A stretch of 64,000 nucleotides of DNA from positions 1,054,001 through 1,118,000 of the forward strand of contig NZ_CP128355.1 of assembly GCF_038789205.1 (NCBI RefSeq), given 5' to 3'. Position numbers and translations under genes: made by a program. The notes below the pieces were generated by a model. That model was not told the origin of the DNA and made no database searches. It saw nothing but the letters and a program-made list of their open reading frames with translations. Of the stretch, positions 61,911-64,000 are shown one piece after another. The stretch comes from Staphylococcus hsinchuensis (GTDB taxonomy: Bacteria; Bacillota; Bacilli; Staphylococcales; Staphylococcaceae). Position 1 is the stretch's first letter, and each line of letters begins with the position of its first letter.

Positions 61911-62738
61911 ATGTCGAACCGAAATGGTGGAATGAGTTCTTTTGCTAAAATTGTTAGTGGCGTTATCGTTTTATTATTGATCAGTGGTTTAGTGTTTGCA
62001 GTATTTGCATTCGTTGATCATTCTAATAAGGCTAAAGAACGCTTAAACGAACAAAAGCAAGAAGAGAACAAAGATAAAGATAAGAAAAAAGACGATAAAA
62101 AGGATGAGGATAAAGACAAAGATAAAGACAAAGATAAAGACAAAAAAGATAATGACTCATCTAAACAAACACAACAAACACAACAGAAACAACAACCAAG
62201 TAAAACAGTAGAAAAATCAACAGAGCAGAAACCAACAAAAGAACAAACTTCTGAAAAACGTAGTACTCAAGAGCCATCAACACGTGAAAAACGTACGACA
62301 GAAGAAAAATCAACACAAGAGCGTACACAAGAAAAATCCACTGAAGAAAAAACACAAGAAAAACGCACTTCAGAAAAACCATCTACACAACAAAAATCAA
62401 CAGAGCAACGTTCTACAACAGAGCGCTCAACGCAAGAACCTTCAACAAAAGAAAAAACAGCTGAAGATGACTCAAAACAACAATCATCCCAAGAAGGCAA
62501 TAGTGCGAAACAACAAGCTTCGACAGAGGAAAAAAAAACTAAACAATCAACTAGTCAGTCTTCTTCGCAACAACCAAAATCATCTGAACAGTCATCAAGT
62601 AAACAACAATCAAGCAAACAACAATCTAACCAAAATAGTGGCCAAAGCTCATCACAAAATAGTGATGAGCCATCATCAAGTAGTGATTCTAGCTCAAATA
62701 GTAGTTCACAATCCTCTGAACAAAGTGACGAGGACTAA
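61911..62738 (+). CDS. Membrane-anchored low-complexity (mucin-like) protein
   Basis: A 275-residue protein with one N-terminal membrane helix (about 12-33, IVSGVIVLLLISGLVFAVFAF), then an entirely low-complexity tail facing outward: a Lys/Asp block (KDKDKDKDKD, about 45-77), a Thr/Glu/Lys/Ser/Gln block with repeated STEQ/STQE/TREK units, and a Ser/Gln/Asn end. No LPxTG. The tail may act as a cell-wall-spanning or binding stalk. ATG follows GAGGGGAGC. I do not recognise it, though similar Lys/Asp- and Ser-rich surface proteins occur in staphylococci. Monocistronic. Confidence 0.85.
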   Translation: MSNRNGGMSSFAKIVSGVIVLLLISGLVFAVFAFVDHSNKAKERLNEQKQEENKDKDKKKDDKKDEDKDKDKDKDKDKKDNDSSKQTQQTQQKQQPSKTVEKSTEQKPTKEQTSEKRSTQEPSTREKRTTEEKSTQERTQEKSTEEKTQEKRTSEKPSTQQKSTEQRSTTERSTQEPSTKEKTAEDDSKQQSSQEGNSAKQQASTEEKKTKQSTSQSSSQQPKSSEQSSSKQQSSKQQSNQNSGQSSSQNSDEPSSSSDSSSNSSSQSSEQSDED

Positions 62739-62743
62739 AAAAT

Positions 62744-62789
62744 AACTGGCAGTCAGAATGTAAATCATCCTGACGTGCCAGTTTTTTAA
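62744..62789. terminator. Terminator after the low-complexity gene
   Basis: AACTGGCA ... GTCAG pairs with CTGAC ... TGCCAGTT, followed by TTTTTTAAT, just after the stop at 62738; shared by the convergent gene. Confidence 0.85.
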
Positions 62790-62793
62790 TACG

Positions 62794-63027
62794 TTAAAAT
62801 GGGAGATTGAATAAAAAGTTTAATAAAATAGTGAGTAATATTGAAAGTATAATACTAGTTAAACAACCGCCAAAACATCCAAATGGACCGCAACCCATTA
62901 TTCTAAAACCAGTGCCATTCATTTCGCTAAATTGCTCTGACGTATGTCTCTCATCTTCAAAGTGATCTGATCCTTTATAAGATGGATCATTAGGATCTAT
63001 TACAGTAGGTTCATCTTTTTTAGTCAT
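62794..63027 (-). CDS. Small membrane protein with Gly/Cys-rich motif, unknown function
   Basis: A 77-residue protein: an acidic polar N-terminus (PTVIDPNDPSYKGSDHFEDE), then RIMGCGPFGCFGGCLTS and a C-terminal membrane helix (IILSILLTILLNFLFN). Three cysteines lie within a short Gly-rich stretch right before the helix. ATG 63027 follows AGAAGGAGGATAG, a strong site. Similar small proteins exist in other Firmicutes (GCGPxGC-type), but no function is known to me. Convergent with the low-complexity gene. Confidence 0.75.
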   Translation of the reverse strand: MTKKDEPTVIDPNDPSYKGSDHFEDERHTSEQFSEMNGTGFRIMGCGPFGCFGGCLTSIILSILLTILLNFLFNLPF

Positions 63028-63326
63028 AGTCTATCCTCCTTCTAATTACAAGGCGTTTGAGTTTATGTTTTATAGATTTTGTAATCGTTAATTTTTTATT
63101 TTAATATAAAAATTAATACGACTAAGTTTTAAAATTTCTTATATATAATCTTTTCCTCTAAATCAGGCTTTAAACATCTATGATTAAATTTCAAATTAAA
63201 GGGTAATGTATGAAATATAGTTACAAAGTAAACTGAGTATGTATTGGTAAAAAAATTGTAGCAAGTTTTTCTCTTGCATTTCTATAACGATAGTAGTAGG
63301 ATTGCAACTGTAGAGGTTATATTTTT

Positions 63327-63344
63327 TTGTCCCACCAGGGACAA
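63327..63344 (+). promoter_or_regulatory. cggR: Putative CggR operator upstream of cggR
   Basis: TTGTCCC-ACCA-GGGACAA has 7-base arms in exact inversion and lies 58 bases before the cggR start. CggR operators are built from GGGAC/GTCCC units; position in front of cggR supports autoregulation. The rest of the 375-base gap 63028-63402 shows nothing else. Confidence 0.65.
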
Positions 63345-63402
63345 TATTAGTCAATCCGTGGTTGAAACTTGACCCTTTATTTACACAAGGAGGAGGATAG
63401 TA

Positions 63403-64000
63403 GTGAAAGACTTGATAAAAATTCAACAGAATCTAGTTCCAGAACTCGTTGAAAAAATGTATCGACGTTTTTCAATTCTCACTACTATCTCAAAATATCA
63501 ACCAGTGGGGAGACGAAGTTTAAGTGAGTATATGGATTTAACTGAGCGTGTGTTACGTTCTGAAACAGATGTGTTAAAGGAACAATCACTCATAAAGGTT
63601 AAACCAACTGGTATGGAAATCACAGATAAAGGTGAATCCACTATTCGACAATTGCAAAGTTACTTTAATAGTTATTCTGATGAACATCATCTCGCTCAAT
63701 CAATTAAAGAGCAATTTAACATTCAAGATGTATTTATTGTGCCAGGTGATTCTGATTCTGATAAAACAGTTAAAGTTGAACTATCGACGCAAGGTGGACA
63801 GCTCGTTGAAGAGGTGTTACACGAAGATGCAGTTGTTGCAGTGACTGGTGGCTCAACAATGGCATATTTAAGCGATGCTATGCATCGGCAACCCTATAGT
63901 GTATTTTTCGTCCCAGCACGTGGTGGTCTTGGCGAGAATGTGATTTACCAAGCAAATACAATTGCCGCAAGTATGGCACAACAAACAGGTGGCGATTATA
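63403..64000 (+). CDS. cggR: Central glycolytic genes regulator CggR (3' end outside window)
   Basis: A DeoR/SorC-type repressor of the gapA operon, released by fructose-1,6-bisphosphate. The frame is open from GTG 63403 (behind AGGAGGAGG) to the window edge, so 199 of the ~340 residues are visible. An N-terminal winged helix-turn-helix (MYRRFSILTTISKYQPVGRRSLSEYMDLTERVLRSE, about 19-55) is followed by the start of the sugar-binding domain with VAVTGGSTMAYLSD and FVPARGGLGENV. Genes for the glycolytic enzymes should follow outside the window. Confidence 0.93.
   Translation, partial: MKDLIKIQQNLVPELVEKMYRRFSILTTISKYQPVGRRSLSEYMDLTERVLRSETDVLKEQSLIKVKPTGMEITDKGESTIRQLQSYFNSYSDEHHLAQSIKEQFNIQDVFIVPGDSDSDKTVKVELSTQGGQLVEEVLHEDAVVAVTGGSTMAYLSDAMHRQPYSVFFVPARGGLGENVIYQANTIAASMAQQTGGDY

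Noticed and set aside
62284..62745. 153-codon K/N/Q/H-rich frame inside the low-complexity gene
   Set aside because: Opened by repeated AAA/CAA-rich codons in the +1 frame; no ribosome binding site or membrane anchor.
63196..63426. Minus-strand 76-codon frame
   Set aside because: Covers the cggR operator and start; no ribosome binding site.

Overview
The window is a piece of Staphylococcus chromosome. The evidence is low G+C content, AGGAGG-type ribosome binding sites, LtaS, SecA, HPF, NrdIEF, UvrAB and ClpP proteins that read like staphylococcal orthologues, an intact IS431/IS257 element, and a gene order (ltaS - ABC-F - recQ - hisC - queF - nrdIEF - murB - gdpS - tagO - fakB - comFA/FC - hpf - secA - prfB - uvrBA - hprK - lgt - trxB - rapZ/yvcK/whiA - clpP - cggR) that matches the S. 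aureus region from memory. Species cannot be fixed from sequence alone; several differences from S. aureus suggest another staphylococcal species.

Layout. 1-3.1 kb: end of a folate (pabB, pabC) cluster, a small membrane protein and 5-oxoprolinase subunits pxpB/pxpC. 3.1-6.2 kb: lipoteichoic acid synthase ltaS behind a long AT-rich non-coding stretch. 6.3-10.9 kb: ZIP metal transporter (minus), ABC-F ATPase and RecQ-like helicase. 10.97-12.35 kb: an IS431 copy abutting a 3' remnant of an OpuB-type osmolyte transporter, an apparent IS-linked deletion. 12.5-20.4 kb: hisC, a deoxyribonucleotidase, a lipid kinase, two POT peptide transporters (the second with an in-frame stop), queF and an EamA transporter. 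20.4-24.6 kb: nrdI-nrdE-nrdF behind two tandem NrdR-like boxes and a LexA-like box. 24.7-32.7 kb: small regulators and metabolism (murB, GrpB-like, YkyA lipoprotein, bacilliredoxin, glycerate kinase, pepT, split ThrE). 33-40 kb: gdpS, tagO, YigZ, FakB, comFA/comFC, hpf. 40.3-47.7 kb: secA, prfB with programmed frameshift, HD nucleotidase, csbA, uvrB with a LexA box. 47.7-58.7 kb: uvrA, hprK-lgt-acetyltransferase-TPR-trxB, rapZ-yvcK-whiA. 58.8-64 kb: tRNA-Arg(CCG), clpP with a CtsR operator, SDR epimerase, a likely small RNA (RsaH position), a mucin-like membrane protein, and the start of cggR.

Most of the window is conserved core genome. Signs of change are the IS431-linked loss of an osmolyte transporter, the nonsense mutation in the second peptide transporter, and a comFA gene that lacks a normal start codon and carries Glu in place of the Walker A glycine. 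Non-coding DNA holds several dispersed repeat families (GTGGGACAG hairpin plus GAGGCTGAGAC terminator; a TGACTAG-type repeat; a G+C-rich nested palindrome at 35.5 kb). I did not find a clear new multi-gene system; the most open questions are the repeats, the RNA candidate and the comFA lesion pair.
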